A stretch of 64,000 nucleotides of DNA from Budorcas taxicolor (Eukaryota; Chordata; Mammalia; Artiodactyla; Bovidae), in assembly GCF_023091745.1 (NCBI RefSeq), contig NC_068920.1, positions 151,681,622 to 151,745,621 of the forward strand. The letters are read 5' to 3'. Positions 23,204-33,930 of this stretch are shown in pieces (position 1 is the stretch's first letter; every line of letters begins with the position of its first letter). The position numbers and the translations under genes are program-made. The notes beneath the pieces were generated by a model. The model saw only the letters and a list, made by a program, of their open reading frames with translations. It did not search any database and was not told where the DNA came from.

Positions 23204-23556
23204 GGCTTCCCAGGTGGCTCAGTGGCAAAAAAAAAAATCTACCTGCCAATGCAGGAGACACCAGTTCGATCCCTGATCCGGGAAGATCCCACTTGTAGGG
23301 GGGCAACCAAGACCATGTGCTAAGACTATTGAGCCTGAGCTCTAGAGCCTGGGAACCACAACTTTGGTTTGTGTGTGGCAAATACTGACGCCCAAGTGCC
23401 CTAGAGCCTGTGCTCCACAACAAGAGAAGCCACCTCAATGAGAAGCCCGAGTACCGCAGCTAAAGAGTACCCCCCACTTGCTGCAACTAGGAAAAAATCC
23501 ATGCAGCAACAAAGATCCAGCACAGCCCAAAAGTAAATAAATAAAATTATTTTTAA
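23204..23556 (+). mobile_element. CHR-type tRNA-Glu SINE, full length
   Basis: Head ggcttcccaggtggctcagt, B-box region cagttcgatccctgatccgg, the long tRNA-unrelated CHR body (gagcctgtgctccacaacaa, gaagcccgagtaccgcagct) and an AAAT-rich tail. Perfect 14-bp duplication AAAATTGCACATAG at 23,190-23,203 and 23,557-23,570. At about 350 bp it is the longest CHR copy here. Confidence 0.93.
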
Positions 23557-24030
23557 AAAATTGCACATAGAGTTTGATTTTTATCTTGGATCTTATACAT
23601 CAGAGTTACCGGACATGTAGGACATTTCCTCAAAAAATTAAACACAGAATTACAATATGATTCAGCTATCCTACTTCTGGCGATAGACCCAGAAGAACTG
23701 AAAGCAGGGACTCAGAGAAATATTGGTACACTGATGTTCAAGCAGCATTATTCACAAAAGCTAAAAAGATGAAGACAACTCAGATATCCATCCACAAGTG
23801 AATGGACGAAGAAATGCGGTCCAGACACACAGTGGAATGCTATTTGGCCTCAAAAGGGAATGAAATTCCGACACATGCTTCAACCTGGATAAACCTTGAA
23901 AACATTATGCTAAGTGAAATAAGCCAGACACAAAAGGACCCATATTGTGTAATTTTACTTAGCTGAGGTACCTAGAGTAGCTGAATTCATAGACACAGAA
24001 AGTAGAATAGTGATTACCATGCGCTGCAAA

Positions 24031-24239
24031 GGCTTCTCTGGTGGCTCATTCAGTAAAGAATCTGCCTGCAAGGCAGGAGACCTGGGTTCGATCCCTGGGT
24101 TGGGAAGATCCCCTGCAGAAGGAAATGGCTACCCACTCCAGTATTCTGGCCCGGAGACTACAAAAAGAGAGGAGCCTGGCAGGATACAGTCCATGGGGTT
24201 GTAAAGAGTTGGACACGACTGAATGACTTTCACTTTTAC
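24031..24239 (+). mobile_element. Bov-tA SINE nested in L1
   Basis: ggcttctctggtggctcatt head, gggttcgatccctgggttgg B-box region, and body through gttggacacgactgaatgac. Flanks ATGCGCTGCAAAGG and ATGCTGCAAGG look like an imperfect target duplication. Confidence 0.93.
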
Positions 24240-24256
24240 ATGCTGCAAGGAGTTGG

Positions 24257-24382
24257 TGGTGGTAGTTTAGTTTACTGGAGTGGCTTGCCATTTCCTTCTC
24301 CAGGGGATCTTCCCAACCCAGGAATCGAACCCACTTCTCCTGCACTGCAGGAGGATTCTTTATCCCTAAACCACCAGGGAAA
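24257..24382 (-). mobile_element. Bov-tA SINE, partial, opposite orientation
   Basis: Reverse head half: ggcttgccatttccttctcc, aggaatcgaacccacttctc, aaccaccagggaaa. Flanking CTGCAAGGAGTTGG (24,242-24,255) and CTGCAAGGAGTTAG (24,383-24,396) differ at one base, supporting an independent insertion next to the plus-strand SINE. Confidence 0.85.
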
Positions 24383-24550
24383 CCTGCAAGGAGTTAGAAA
24401 TGGGAAATTATTTGCTCAGTTGGTACAGGGCTTCTGTTTGGGATGATGGAAAAGTTCTAGAGACTGGTGAAGCAAATGTACTTAGTGCTACTGAACTGCA
24501 CACTCACATCATGTTAAAACAGTTTATGTTATATTTTACAGCAAGAACAA

Positions 24551-25841
24551 AACAACGCCTAGTGTCACGTGGTCATAGCGGTAAATTCTGTGTGATGAGA
24601 TTGTGGTAGTGTGATCCCTTTATTCTTTCCACTTCTCTACATTTTTCAAATGCTCTACAATGAGAATACATTACTCTTAAAACCAAACCAAAAGCTATTT
24701 AAATAAATCTAGTGGTTCTCTGATACTTTCCGAAAATGCATTGCTGTCTTTTATGTAAATGCAAGCAATATTTTCTGTGCTTAATTAATAAAAGGAGCCA
24801 AGTTCAAATATGTCATCCAAAGAATACCCCAAGCTGCTCAGTCAAATAAATGACGGGCAGAGTGGTCCACCTTCCTGAGACTAGTTGTTCTCATCTATAT
24901 TTAAATAAATTTCAAATGAAAACAGAACCAAAACAAATCTTCTAACGAGCCTCCCAAGAAGCTGTCTGGCTTGGAAAAGCTCAAACGCACACTGGAGAGA
25001 GAAAGAAAAATGGGGAACAGCCAGTGTTTTTTTAGGACATTAACTCACTGCAGCTGGGAAAGTGACTTTGTCAGTGAATTTCTATCCCTTCTGTTCTGCA
25101 AAACGTTCTTGTGTAGAATGAATTCAGAATCGAGAAGAGGTTCACCATTTGGATTCACTACAAATCCACTTCCTCCAGCACCTCCCCCCTCCACTCCAGA
25201 TAAATGTTGAACAAAGATTTAAAGACTATCGGTTTAGAAGGGCAGCCAGTGTGTCTGCCTGCCAGGGGTGCCCTCTGCCCTGGGCCGCACGGGTCCACTT
25301 TCCTGGCGCCTGGACCCTCTGCTTAGGGCTGTCTCAAGGGCAGACAGACCAGAAGGTAGCTGCCAAGGTGAGCAGGCTGGGGCTGCCCTCGCCCCTCACC
25401 ACCCCCACCACCCCCGCCCCCGAGTGGCCCCTCCGCAGCCATGTGAGCTCAGGCAGGATCCTTCTGAGAGATTCGGTGTCCTTCCCAAGCCCAGGAGCAG
25501 AAGAGCTCCCCCCTTGCAAGACTGCTGGGAGGAGTAACGGCACTGCCTGTTTAAGTGTCTATTGAGATGATGGATGTATAGTATTAATAGGCTCCCAAGT
25601 TTCCTCTTTATCTCCTAGAAGCTCACTGTCCAAGATTCATTTTGTCTTGATGGGACGCTGGTACCATATACGGTTAATGCTGACTGGTGGGTTATAGGAT
25701 TACAGTCAAACAACGGAGTGGAGAGAGGCCCCTTCAGACTCCGGGCCCAGGGCTGACCTAGGAAGAGACGCAGGTCGGGAGCTGGCAGTTCCTGGCTGTT
25801 TCCCACACTGACCAGCCAGCAAGGAGTCCTTTCACGGGAAG
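24551..25841. other. Repeat-poor sequence, no gene recognised
   Basis: 24,700-25,000 is AT-rich with no named repeat. 25,140-25,545 is C-rich with overlapping frames on both strands (138 and 89 codons plus, 69 minus) and no domain. No exon is supported. Confidence 0.4.
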
Positions 25842-25950
25842 GGCTTCATCATTTTACAGATGAAGAAACAGGGGCTCTGAGGGGCTAACTGTCTTAGTCA
25901 AGGTCCCATGGTTCAAAAACTGCCCATTTTAGGGTTTTCTAAAATTCCCT
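25842..25950 (-). mobile_element. MIR SINE (partial)
   Basis: catcattttacagatgaaga aacaggggctctgagggg, then cttagtcaaggtcccatggt: reverse MIR core. Confidence 0.7.
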
Positions 25951-26139
25951 CATCATGAAGGGGTGGGTCCTTGTCATTTCAGCTCTGCCACTAACTCATT
26001 TGTTTAGTTAGTTGTTTATCTTCTGCCTCTTTCCCTCAAAAAAGTTAGAGAGAATTTGGGGGCATGGAGGGGAGAGAAAGATTCTTGGGGTTGCTTAGCT
26101 GGATCGGTTTCCAGTCTCTGGGCTTCGGCTTTTTCGTGT

Positions 26140-26400
26140 ACAAAACGAGGGGCTTCCTGCCTCAGGGCCTTTGCACGTGCTCTTTCCTCTGCCTGGGACA
26201 CCTTTCCCCACCTCCCTCACACCCATTCACCCCCGCCCTACATGTCCTTTAGGTCTCAGCTACAAACGTACTTTCTAAGGGAAAAGTCTTATTCTCCATG
26301 TCGCTTCCTGTTTTTTTCTCTTGAGGGCAGTGACCCCTCTTTGGACACAAATGCATGATTATTGGATTAATATCTGCCTGCCCACCAGATGGAAAGTTCC
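26140..26400 (+). mobile_element. L2 LINE 3' portion
   Basis: gcctcagggcctttgcacgt gctctttcctctgcctggga, ctacatgtcctttaggtctc, then cttattctccatgtcgcttc and ggcagtgacccctctttgg. This is the L2 ORF2 terminus and 3' UTR pattern. Decayed, no open frame. Confidence 0.7.
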
Positions 26401-26531
26401 TAGTTAATCAGCATTGGGTAAGAGGTGACATTCAAAGGTATTCATTGTATGTTGATTCAAAAAATGAGTTCTCCTCAGTGTTCTGCCTGCAGCCAGTTCT
26501 AGAATCTTAAGAAAGCACTCTAAAAAGATTT

Positions 26532-26546
26532 GGGGGGGGGGGGGGG
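26532..26546. repeat. Poly-G run (15 G)
   Basis: Uninterrupted mononucleotide G run. Assembly or sequencing length error is common at such runs. Confidence 0.95.
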
Positions 26547-26559
26547 AAGAGTGGATATA

Positions 26560-26985
26560 GGGACCTCCCTGGTGGCCCAGTGGTTAAGAATCTGCCTTCC
26601 AATGCAAGGGATGCAGGTTTGATCCCTGGTTAGGGAACTAAGATCCCATATGTTGTTTAGTCACTAAGTTGTGTCCAACTCTTTGCAACCCCATGGACTA
26701 TAGCCCACCAGGCTCCCCTGTCCATGGAATTTTCCAGGCAAAAATACTGGAGCGGCTTGCTATTTGCTTCTCCAGGGGATCTTTCTGACCCAAGGATCAA
26801 ACCTGTGTCTCTTGCACTGGCAGGCATATTCTTTATCACTGAGCCACGTGAGAAGCCCCCAAGATCTTACATACCTTGGGGCAACTAAGTCCACGTGCTG
26901 CATACTACAGAGTCGGTGGGCTCTGGAGCCTGTGCCCCATAATTAGAGAGTGGAAACCAAGACCTGACACAGCCATAAGAAATTC
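26560..26985 (+). mobile_element. CHR-type SINE split by a Bov-tA
   Basis: Left part gggacctccctggtggccca ... ttagggaactaagatccc (26,560-26,650). Right part cttggggcaactaagtccac ... agacctgacacagccataag (26,873-26,985). Together they make one CHR SINE with a later SINE in the middle. Confidence 0.9.
26651..26859 (-). mobile_element. Bov-tA SINE nested in CHR SINE
   Basis: Reverse Bov-tA body and head ending gagccacgtgagaagccccc. Flanks AAGATCCCATA and AAGATCTTACA are an imperfect duplication. Confidence 0.92.
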
Positions 26986-26994
26986 TTTTTTAAA

Positions 26995-27105
26995 AAGAGT
27001 GACTATATGTATAACTGATTCACTTTGCTATACAGCAGAAACTAACACAACATTGTAAATCAACTATAATCCAATGAAAATTAATTTAAAAAAATATTTT
27101 CTTGA
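26995..27105 (+). mobile_element. LINE-1 3' terminus (bovid/artiodactyl type)
   Basis: gactatatgtataactgatt cactttgctatacagcagaa actaacacaac ... ctataatccaatgaaaatta. Very short 5'-truncated L1 end with an A-rich tail. Confidence 0.8.
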
Positions 27106-27154
27106 GTGGCGCAAATTTTCAACAATAAAGTAATTGTTAAATATACTATGAAAC

Positions 27155-28240
27155 ATTTAGATCAAATTGCCAACATCCGTTGGATCCCAGAAAAAACATC
27201 TATTTCTGTTCCACTGACTATACTAATGCCTTTGACTATGTGGATCACAACAAACCGGAAAATTCTTAAAGAGATGAGAATACCAGACCACCTTACTTGC
27301 CTCCTGAGAAACCTGTAGGCAGGTCAAGAAGCAACAGTTAGAACCGGACATGGAACAACAGACTGGTTCAAAATTGGGAAAGGAAGTACAGCAAGGCTGT
27401 TATCCTGATTATTTAACTTCTGTGCAGAGAACATCACGCGAAACGCCAGACTGGATAAATCACAAGTTGGAATCAAGATCACTGGCTGAAATATCATCAA
27501 CCTCAGATATGCAGATGATACCACCCTAATGGCAAAAAGCGAAGAGGAACTAGAGTCTCATGGTGAAGGTGAAAGAGGAGTGAGAAAGCTGCATTCAAAA
27601 AACTAAGATCATGGCATCCGGTCCCATCACTTCATGGCAAATACAAGGGGAAAAAATGAAAACAGAAGCAGACTTTATTTTCATGGTCTCCAAAACCACT
27701 TTGGACAGTAACTGCAGCCATAAAGTTAAAAGATGATTGCTCCTTGGAAGGAACGCTATGACCAACCTAGACAGCGTATTATAAAGCAGAGATGTCACTT
27801 TGCTTACAAAGGTCCGTTTAGCCAAAGCTCTTTTCCCAATAGTCATGTATAGATGTGAGAGTTGGACCAAAAAGAAGGCTGAGTGCTCAAGAACTGATGC
27901 TTTTGAACTGTGGTGTTGGACAAGACTCTTGAGAGTCCTTTGGAAGGCAAAGAGCTCAAATCAGTCAATCCTAAAGGAAATCAACCCTGAATATTCATTA
28001 GAAGAACTGATGCTGAAGCACCTGATGTGAAGAGTTGACTCCTTGGAAAAGACCCTGATGCTGAGAAAGACTGAGTAGGAGAAGGGGGCGACAGAGGATG
28101 AGATGGCTGGATGGCATCACCGACTGAATGGAAATGAATTTTGAGTAAACTCCAGGAGTTAGCGAAGGACAGGGAAGCCTGGTGTGCTGCAGTCCATGGG
28201 GTCGCAAACAGTCGGACACACTTATGGAGTGAACAACAAC
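27155..28240 (+). mobile_element. BovB LINE fragment with decayed reverse transcriptase
   Basis: Direct BovB from gatcaaattgccaacatccg through agatatgcagatgataccac (YADD codons, about 27,507-27,518) to the 3' end gggtcgcaaacagtcggaca. A nearby deletion and multiple stops and frameshifts disrupt the frame (for example TGA at 27,487-27,489). It is older than the copies at 37.4 and 55.8 kb, judging by the damage. Confidence 0.92.
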
Positions 28241-28839
28241 AAATACAGTAAAGCATTATACGATTAAAAACAAAAAGAGTACTCTCCCATTCCTGCCCAC
28301 ATCCACCCCAGCCTCAGCTTCTCAACTGAGCAACCGAGGGAGGTGAACCAAGGCACTGATTAGATCTCTGCCAGCTCACACACTCTATGATTGTATCATC
28401 TCAAAAAGAACAGAAAGAAAAGAAAAAAAAAAAAACCTAAACCAACCAAACCCTAAGACCAAAACCAAAACCCAGGGTGATCCCAGAGCCCTCTGTGACT
28501 TCCGCCAGGTTCTTCCATTTGGGGGGCCTTGGTGTCCCTGTCTACAAGAATGAAACATTTAGACACAATGTTGCAACAATTCTCCCATCCAACAATTCAA
28601 ATTCCCGAAAGGAAGGCCCTGTCCTCCCCTTGCCCTTCCTCAGGGCTCTGCCACAACCCAGGCTCACAAACAGGAAATGTGACATCCAGGCACGGGTGGG
28701 CCACTTGTTTCTCTACAGCCTGGAGGGGCTGGCAAGGGAGCCAAGAGTTTCTGAGCTTTTCCAGCTAAATCCTGGACTCTGTACCCAAGACCTCCCTCAA
28801 GCAGTGTAGGTGGAGGGGCACTGCTGGGATCTGGCTGGA
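28241..28839. other. Low-complexity and unique sequence, weak MIR
   Basis: A-rich tract at 28,401-28,440, then a possible plus-strand MIR (ctgtgacttccgccaggttc, ccttggtgtccctgtctaca; 28,485-28,600, tentative). Frames at 28,477-28,809 have no recognisable domain. Confidence 0.4.
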
Positions 28840-28965
28840 CCTCCCAGGCCCTGAGTGACCTGAGAGAAGCCTCCACCCCTCTCTGAGCCTGGGTCTCTCC
28901 ACCTGTTGAGCAACAGGCCTGGACTGGGGACTCTGCCAGCTCCCGGCTCGCTCTGCGGTCTTCTT
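28840..28965 (+). mobile_element. MIR-family SINE (tentative subfamily)
   Basis: cctgagtgacctgagagaag, cacccctctctgagcctggg, then ggactggggactctgccagc follows MIR ordering, with a terminal ctctgccagctcc typical of MIRc/MIR3-like variants. Confidence 0.5.
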
Positions 28966-29024
28966 TCTGAAGACAGTGTGCAGCTTTGAGGAAGGGCGCC
29001 GTCATCTTGCCCGTATCTGAGTCT

Positions 29025-29200
29025 CAAATCTCTCCCTTACCATGTGGCCCTGGGAAATCGCTGAATCTTTCTGTGCTTCATTTCCTCACTTATAAACCGG
29101 GTTTCTGGGTGATGAAAAGGCAGGGCTCCTGTAAAGCTCCAAGACCAGCATCTGGAGTGAGTGAGTGAGTGTTCAGTAAGCGTGAGCCGTTACTGTTTGG
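29025..29200 (+). mobile_element. MIR SINE
   Basis: ccatgtggccctgggaaatc, ttctgtgcttcatttcctca cttataaaccggg, and a 3' part ending gttcagtaagcgtgagccgt. Contains a short GAGT repeat at 29,156-29,170. Confidence 0.75.
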
Positions 29201-29797
29201 TGATGTCTCTGGCTTCTGAATTGCTCCTCCTTCCAGTTAGCCTTCTGGAGAAGGAGGAAGCTGAGCCCTGAGAGCCCCACTGGCCCTGCAGTGCGTGCCC
29301 AAGTCCTGGCCCTCAGGAAAAGCAAATCCGAATCTCAGTGTGAGCCAAGCATGGTACAAACACAGAACTATGCAAAAGACAACAACAACAACAAAACCCT
29401 ACGATGCTGCCCCAAAGCAGACGGACTGGGAGATGAGCTGCTCCATGGGGTTGCTGGCACTCAAGGAGGCTGCACCCAGAGTCAGTAGTTGGGGGGTGGG
29501 CCCATCCCCAGCTTGCCCTGGGGGATGGGGGACAACCTGAGGGAAGTGGGGGTTGGTGGTGAGATGCAGCAGAAGATACAGCCTTGGTTTATCTCTGTTC
29601 CTACTTCTGCCCAGAGCCTTCCAGGGAAGAGGAGGCTGGATTCAGTCAGATCAGCCCCGAGGGAAACAGACCACAGAGAAGAGACAGGCAGACTCCCTAG
29701 ACAGCAATGGGTGGCCTCTTCCCTGGGGACAGGGAGGTGTGCTCCTCACAGGGAGAGTCCCAAACCCTGTCCAGCCTCACCTGCAAAAGGAAAAGAG
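29201..29797. other. Unique sequence, no gene recognised
   Basis: Contains an ACA-rich stretch (29,379-29,396). The frames starting at 29,291, 29,489 and 29,553 have no domain; the last reads into the adjoining SINE, so it is not a real gene. Confidence 0.45.
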
Positions 29798-30068
29798 AAG
29801 TGAAAGTCGCTCAGTCGTGTCCGACTCTTTGCAACCCCATGGACTATACAGTCTGTGGAATTCTCTAGGCCAGAATACTGGAGTGGGTAGCTTTTCCCTT
29901 CTGGGGATCTTCCCAACCCAGGAACTGAAGCCAGGTCTCCCGCACTGCAGGCGGATTCTTTACTCGCTGAGCCACAAGAGAAGCCCAAGAATACTGGAGT
30001 GGGTAGCCTATCCCTTCTCCAGGGCATATTCCCAACCTAGGAATCGAACCGGGGTCTCCTGCAGGCGG
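29798..30068 (-). mobile_element. Bov-tA SINE with partially duplicated head
   Basis: Reverse Bov-tA ending gagccacaagagaagccc, followed directly by a second half-unit (agaatactggagtgggtagc ... gggtctcctgcaggcgg). This half-duplicated form recurs in ruminant genomes. Confidence 0.88.
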
Positions 30069-30125
30069 ATTTTCCTGATAGCTCAGTTGGTAAAAAAAAA
30101 ATCCACCTGCAAAAGGAGGAGACTC
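30069..30125 (+). mobile_element. Bov-tA head fragment, opposite orientation
   Basis: tttcctgatagctcagttgg, an A run, then tccacctgcaaaaggaggag: the first 55 bp of a plus-strand tRNA-derived head abutting the minus-strand SINE. Confidence 0.6.
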
Positions 30126-30544
30126 AAATATCTGTTTTCACCAGCCGCTGAGAGTCTCAAAGTGTGGCTGCAGATGGATGCAACCGGCCTCCAACTCTCT
30201 GCTGCCCCTGAACTGGCAGGGCCTGGCTAGCACTCTCTGGCTGCACAGCCCAGGAGGTTGGGCTGGGGCCAGTCATGGCCGCTCAAGAGAAGCCACACTG
30301 CACTCAGTGTGAAAAACTATCCTCAGAAGAAAAGAATAAAACCGACGGTCCTAAGAACCAGTGCACTGGCTTTCACCCTTGCGGATGCTCAGCTAAGAAT
30401 CCCTGTTGGGCTGCACTGTGGGTAAGGGATGCCTTTATCAGGTTTAGACCTTTTAGAGCTGAAGGGAACCCTGGGGGTCTCTGCTCCAGCTCTTTTCTTT
30501 TATAGATAAAGAGGCTCAAGGAAAGATGCACCCTTTGGGGATCA
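30126..30544. other. Unique sequence, no gene recognised
   Basis: No named repeat. The frame at 30,275-30,505 is cysteine-rich but has no recognisable domain or splice boundaries. Confidence 0.4.
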
Positions 30545-30958
30545 ACATATACACACTATTATATATAAGATGGGCCTTCCCTGGTGGCTCAGATAGTGAA
30601 GAATCTGCCTGCAATGCAGGAGACCTGGATTCAGTCCCTGGGTTGGGAAGACCCCCTGGAGAAGGGAATGGCACTACAGTATTCCTGCCTGGAGAACTTC
30701 ATGGATAAGAGGAACCTGGCAGGCTCCCAGTCCATGGAGTTGCAAAGAGTCAGACACAACTGAGCAACTAACACACACACACATTTGAAACATCCAATAA
30801 CGACCTACTGAATAGCACAGGGAACTCTATGCAGTATCTTTTAATAACCTACAAGGGAAAAGAATTTGAATATATATGTATAATATACTGAATCTACTTG
30901 CTGTACAGCTGAAACTAACACAACACTGTAAAACTACACTCCAGTTTTTTTTTTAAGA
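30545..30958 (+). mobile_element. LINE-1 3' end (artiodactyl type) split by a Bov-tA
   Basis: acatatacacactattatat ataag before the SINE. After it: gacctactgaatagcacagg gaactctatgcagtatct, ttgctgtacagctgaaacta acacaac and a T/A-rich tail. The same 3' motif occurs at 26,995 and 53,240. Confidence 0.85.
30571..30784 (+). mobile_element. Bov-tA SINE nested in L1
   Basis: gggccttccctggtggctca head, ggattcagtccctgggttgg B-box region, body through gcaaagagtcagacacaact, and an AC-repeat tail (30,769-30,782). Confidence 0.93.
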
Positions 30959-31039
30959 TGCACTTTGTAGCAGAGGCAAGATTTGACCCCTTGAAGGCTT
31001 CTAGCCCTGTCTCTGCTCGTGCATTTGATCCATGGCTAT

Positions 31040-31270
31040 TGAAGGGCAGCTGCACGCATGCGGTGTTCTCAGCACTGGGGATTCAGAGATGAACCACCCA
31101 AGAAGGCCTTTGTTCTCACAGAGCTCACATTCTAGTTGGTAAACAAATAAACAAATCACTAATAATTAACAAGTCATTAAAGACATAGTTCCAGGTGGGG
31201 ACAAGGATAATAAAGCAAATAGAAGGCTGGCATGTCAGAGACTGCCTCGGGGTAGGGGAAACATGTTTCA
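31040..31270 (+). repeat. Ancient unassigned mammalian repeat
   Basis: tctcagcactggggattcag agatgaacc, ctcacagagctcacattcta gttggtaaacaaataaac, then gtcagagactgcctcgggg. Same family pattern as 22,140 and 57,620. Confidence 0.45.
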
Positions 31271-31637
31271 GGGGACGATCTATTTTCACTGGGTCCTCTA
31301 GGGTCCCCAAGGACCTCTGCAGCCAGCAGCACGCTGGAGCTGGCTCATGCAAGAGCCAGTCGTTAAATTTTCAGGAACTTGGCGAGCAAGTTGTTAAACA
31401 CAGTCACTACAAAAAATTAAATTCTATAAACTCAAGACTAAATGAAATGTAGTCAGATCAAAGGTAGTCATCAAAACTCATCACTTCCTAATTGTTTCCC
31501 TACAGGCTATACTCAAGGTTATTCATACCTACTGTATCTAGATGCGGTGGAGAATACGCTATAGCACCATGCTCCCCACTCACGGCGGGAATATTTCTAC
31601 TATGGAAACTGGCAAACGCGACATATCAGGGTCTCTG
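31271..31637. other. Unique sequence, no gene recognised
   Basis: No named repeat, exon or RNA gene seen. Confidence 0.45.
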
Positions 31638-31757
31638 TTGTTGCTGTTTCGGCCCATCATATGGCTTGCAGGATCTTGCCTCCCCAACCAGGGATCAAAC
31701 GCGTGCCCCTACAGCGGGAGTGCAGAATCCTAACCACTGGCCTGCCAGGGAAGTCCC
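31638..31757 (-). mobile_element. CHR-type SINE
   Basis: Reverse copy: ggcccatcatatggcttgca, ccccaaccagggatcaaacg (B-box complement), cctgccagggaagtccct end. A 5'-head portion only. Confidence 0.85.
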
Positions 31758-32264
31758 TGAGCTTTCATTTCTCAGCTGGTCATGAAACATTTACGGGCAC
31801 ACCATGACCTCCAGCTCTAATCCTGGCCTTCCGTGTTTGTGGGAGTCTGTTTCTCCAGGGAGAGAGTGTGGCAATGTAACCCAATTCTCCCGGGGCTGTA
31901 TGTGGGGGCGGTGCCTCCAGTCCTGAGGCAATCAACTTCCCTCTTCCTTTTTTAAGGCTTCCACAGTGAGGAAGCTAATCCAGGATCTTCAAACAGATCT
32001 GTCAGTCCCAGAAGAAAATTGTTCTCTTCAACAGTAGTATTTAAGGAGGGCCCGTAGGATGGTGATTCATTCCTTCCTTTGTTTGTTTATTTATTTGACA
32101 CATTAAATCTTATCATAAGTCTATTGTGAACGTAAAAATTTAAAGGAACACCCTGCAGAGAACCTGTTTGTATAAATGTGTGTGGTCACTTCTTAATTCC
32201 TCTAGATTTTCATATGTTGAGTATCTTCCTTCGGGAATATAACTGCGCTGGTTAACAGCAGAAT
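31758..32264. other. Unique sequence, no gene recognised
   Basis: No named repeat or exon. A TTTG/TTAT-rich stretch at 32,080-32,100 is low complexity. Confidence 0.4.
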
Positions 32265-32328
32265 GAAGTTACTATCACTTCTACTAATAATAATGGTAAC
32301 AGTAGTTGCCACTCACTAGCACCACGTC

Positions 32329-32423
32329 CGGAGAAGGCAATGGTACCCCACTCCAGTACTCTCGCCTGGAAAATCCTGTGGACGGAGGAGCCTGCTAAGA
32401 GTCGGACACGACTGAAGTGACTT

Positions 32424-32450
<27 letters not shown>
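32329..32450 (+). mobile_element. BOV-A2 SINE with internal deletion
   Basis: Starts gagaaggcaatggtacccc, then jumps from the first monomer (gtggacggaggagcctgc) to the end of the second (gagtcggacacgactgaagt gac). Flanked by AGCACCACGTC (32,318-32,328) and AGCACCACATC (32,451-32,461). Confidence 0.9.

Positions 32451-32453
<3 letters not shown>
32424..32453 (+). repeat. (AGC)10 trinucleotide tract
   Basis: Ten perfect AGC units forming the BOV-A2 tail. Such tails are a common source of ruminant AGC microsatellites and are likely length-variable. Confidence 0.95.
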
Positions 32454-32454
<1 letters not shown>

Positions 32455-32575
32455 CCACATCAGGCACTAAACACATAGATTATCTCGCAACTCCACGTCG
32501 ACCCATTTTACACATGGGAACGCTGAGGCTCAGGGGCTTCATAACTTGACCAAGGCCAAGCTGCCCCTCTGAAAG

Positions 32576-33599
32576 CTCCCCAGAACACTTTTCCCTCTGG
32601 TAGCTATGGCCCTGTGACTCTGCTTAGACATGTAGGATTCCATGGCACTACTGGACCCCAATCCTTGGCAGCTTGGGAGCATTTTGTGACTTCTCAGCTT
32701 ATCATCAGGACCCTTCTTCCTCCATCAGAATGGAATGACCTAGACCCTCCACCGGCCATTCATCTGGACTTGGAATGCAGGAGAGTGACCTCAGCATGGT
32801 CACTTAGTAGCTTTGTGTCCTAAAGAAGAAGCACCGAGGCTCAGATGCCACTGAAATGTCACAGAGGCTCCAGTGGCAGCAAAAACCACAATTAGCTCCT
32901 GTTGGGAGACCCTAAGTGTGCTGTCTGTTGCCCAACTTCTACTAGTTCTGGGCAGCTTGCTTTTCCAGCTTCCCCAGCGATACCATGAAGAACAGCAAAA
33001 AAATCCTTCCAACACACACGCCTCCTCTGCCTCAGTGAGCTAGAAGCTTCATCCCTTGCTTGCAGCCACGGATTCTCCTGTGTTTCTCAATACATCAGCC
33101 TCAAACATTCAGGGAGCTTTTTCATGCCAGGGAATGAATTCCTAAGCACTCAATTAATTTGCACACACCCCCCTCTGCACAGCTCTGGCTAACATGTGAA
33201 AATAGTTTGCCATACAAAACGCCAACATACAGACAAGTGTAGATCAAGCTAGAGCATCCAGACCCCGTCCCTGCTCTCTGGGGGCCATGTTCCCCTTAAA
33301 GCAAACCTCACCGTTGATTTTGTGAACTGTCTTGTCTTTCCCTGCAAATGCCAGGCAAGTTCCCCTTGGGGACAGCTGGCTGGCCACTTGAGGACTCGTG
33401 GGTTCCCTGACAGAGGAAAAAGGACAGCTGTGCTTCTGCACATAGCTGCTGCCAAATACAACGTCACCCCGCTGGGCAGCTGACCCCACTCGGTGCCCCT
33501 CCAGACACCAGGGCCGTCTGGATTCGGGAACAGCCCTGGAGAAGATGAGGATGACTGTTTCTCAGGGCCTCCTACCTTTGCCCGAAACACTTCCCTCTT
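32576..33599. other. Unique sequence, no gene recognised
   Basis: No named repeat or exon. Minus-strand frames at 33,244-33,489 and 33,249-33,731 overlap in different phases, and the longer reads into L2 sequence, which argues against a gene. Confidence 0.45.
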
Positions 33600-33930
33600 C
33601 AGCCTCCGAATCTTGCAGGCCACAGTTGGAAGGTCACTTCCTCTGGGAAGCCCTTCCTGATCACTTGCCCTGACAGGTACAGACCCGTGCCCCCCGCCCG
33701 GCCCCCCTTGCCTCCCGTGCTTCTCCGTCATGGCTCCCTCTGTGCAGCTGGCTATTTAATGACTGTCTCCCAAGCTGACTTCCATCTCTGCAGGGAAGCA
33801 GCAGGGGGACTGTACCTCTCTATCCACTGCCAATCTCAGGTGTGTCTAGCAGAGATGCTGAGTGCATTCTGGATGCTCTGACCAGGAGTAAATGAAGATC
33901 TGGCGGCCCGATGAATGTTGGATAAGATCT
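33600..33930 (+). mobile_element. L2 LINE 3' portion
   Basis: cacttcctctgggaagccct tcctgatcac, ctatttaatgactgtctccc, ccactgccaatctcaggtgt and ggatgctctgaccaggagta aatgaag in L2 3' order, strongly diverged. Confidence 0.6.

Larger units (their letters stand above)
23571..24550 (+). mobile_element. Old LINE-1 (L1M-type) 3' end with nested SINEs
   Basis: Ordered L1M landmarks: attacaatatgattcagct, agaactgaaagcagggactc, gatgttcaagcagcattatt, gtggaatgctatttggcctc, ctaagtgaaataagccagac, ggtacctagagtagctgaat, then after the SINEs gaagcaaatgtacttagtgc tactgaactgcacac. It is the C-terminus of ORF2 and 3' UTR only. Interrupted by two Bov-tA pieces (24,031-24,382). Confidence 0.87.
32265..32575 (-). 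mobile_element. MIR SINE split by a BOV-A2
   Basis: Left: ctaataataatggtaacagt agttgccactcactagc. Right: cattttacacatgggaacgc tgaggctcagggg, ttgaccaaggccaagctgcc. The parts form a minus-strand MIR around the young SINE. Confidence 0.75.

Noticed and set aside
29553..30230. 225-codon plus-strand open frame
   Set aside because: More than half of it is antisense Bov-tA SINE sequence, so it is a chance fusion of unique DNA and repeat.
33249..33731. 160-codon minus-strand open frame
   Set aside because: Its N-terminal part is antisense L2 sequence and the rest lacks motifs.
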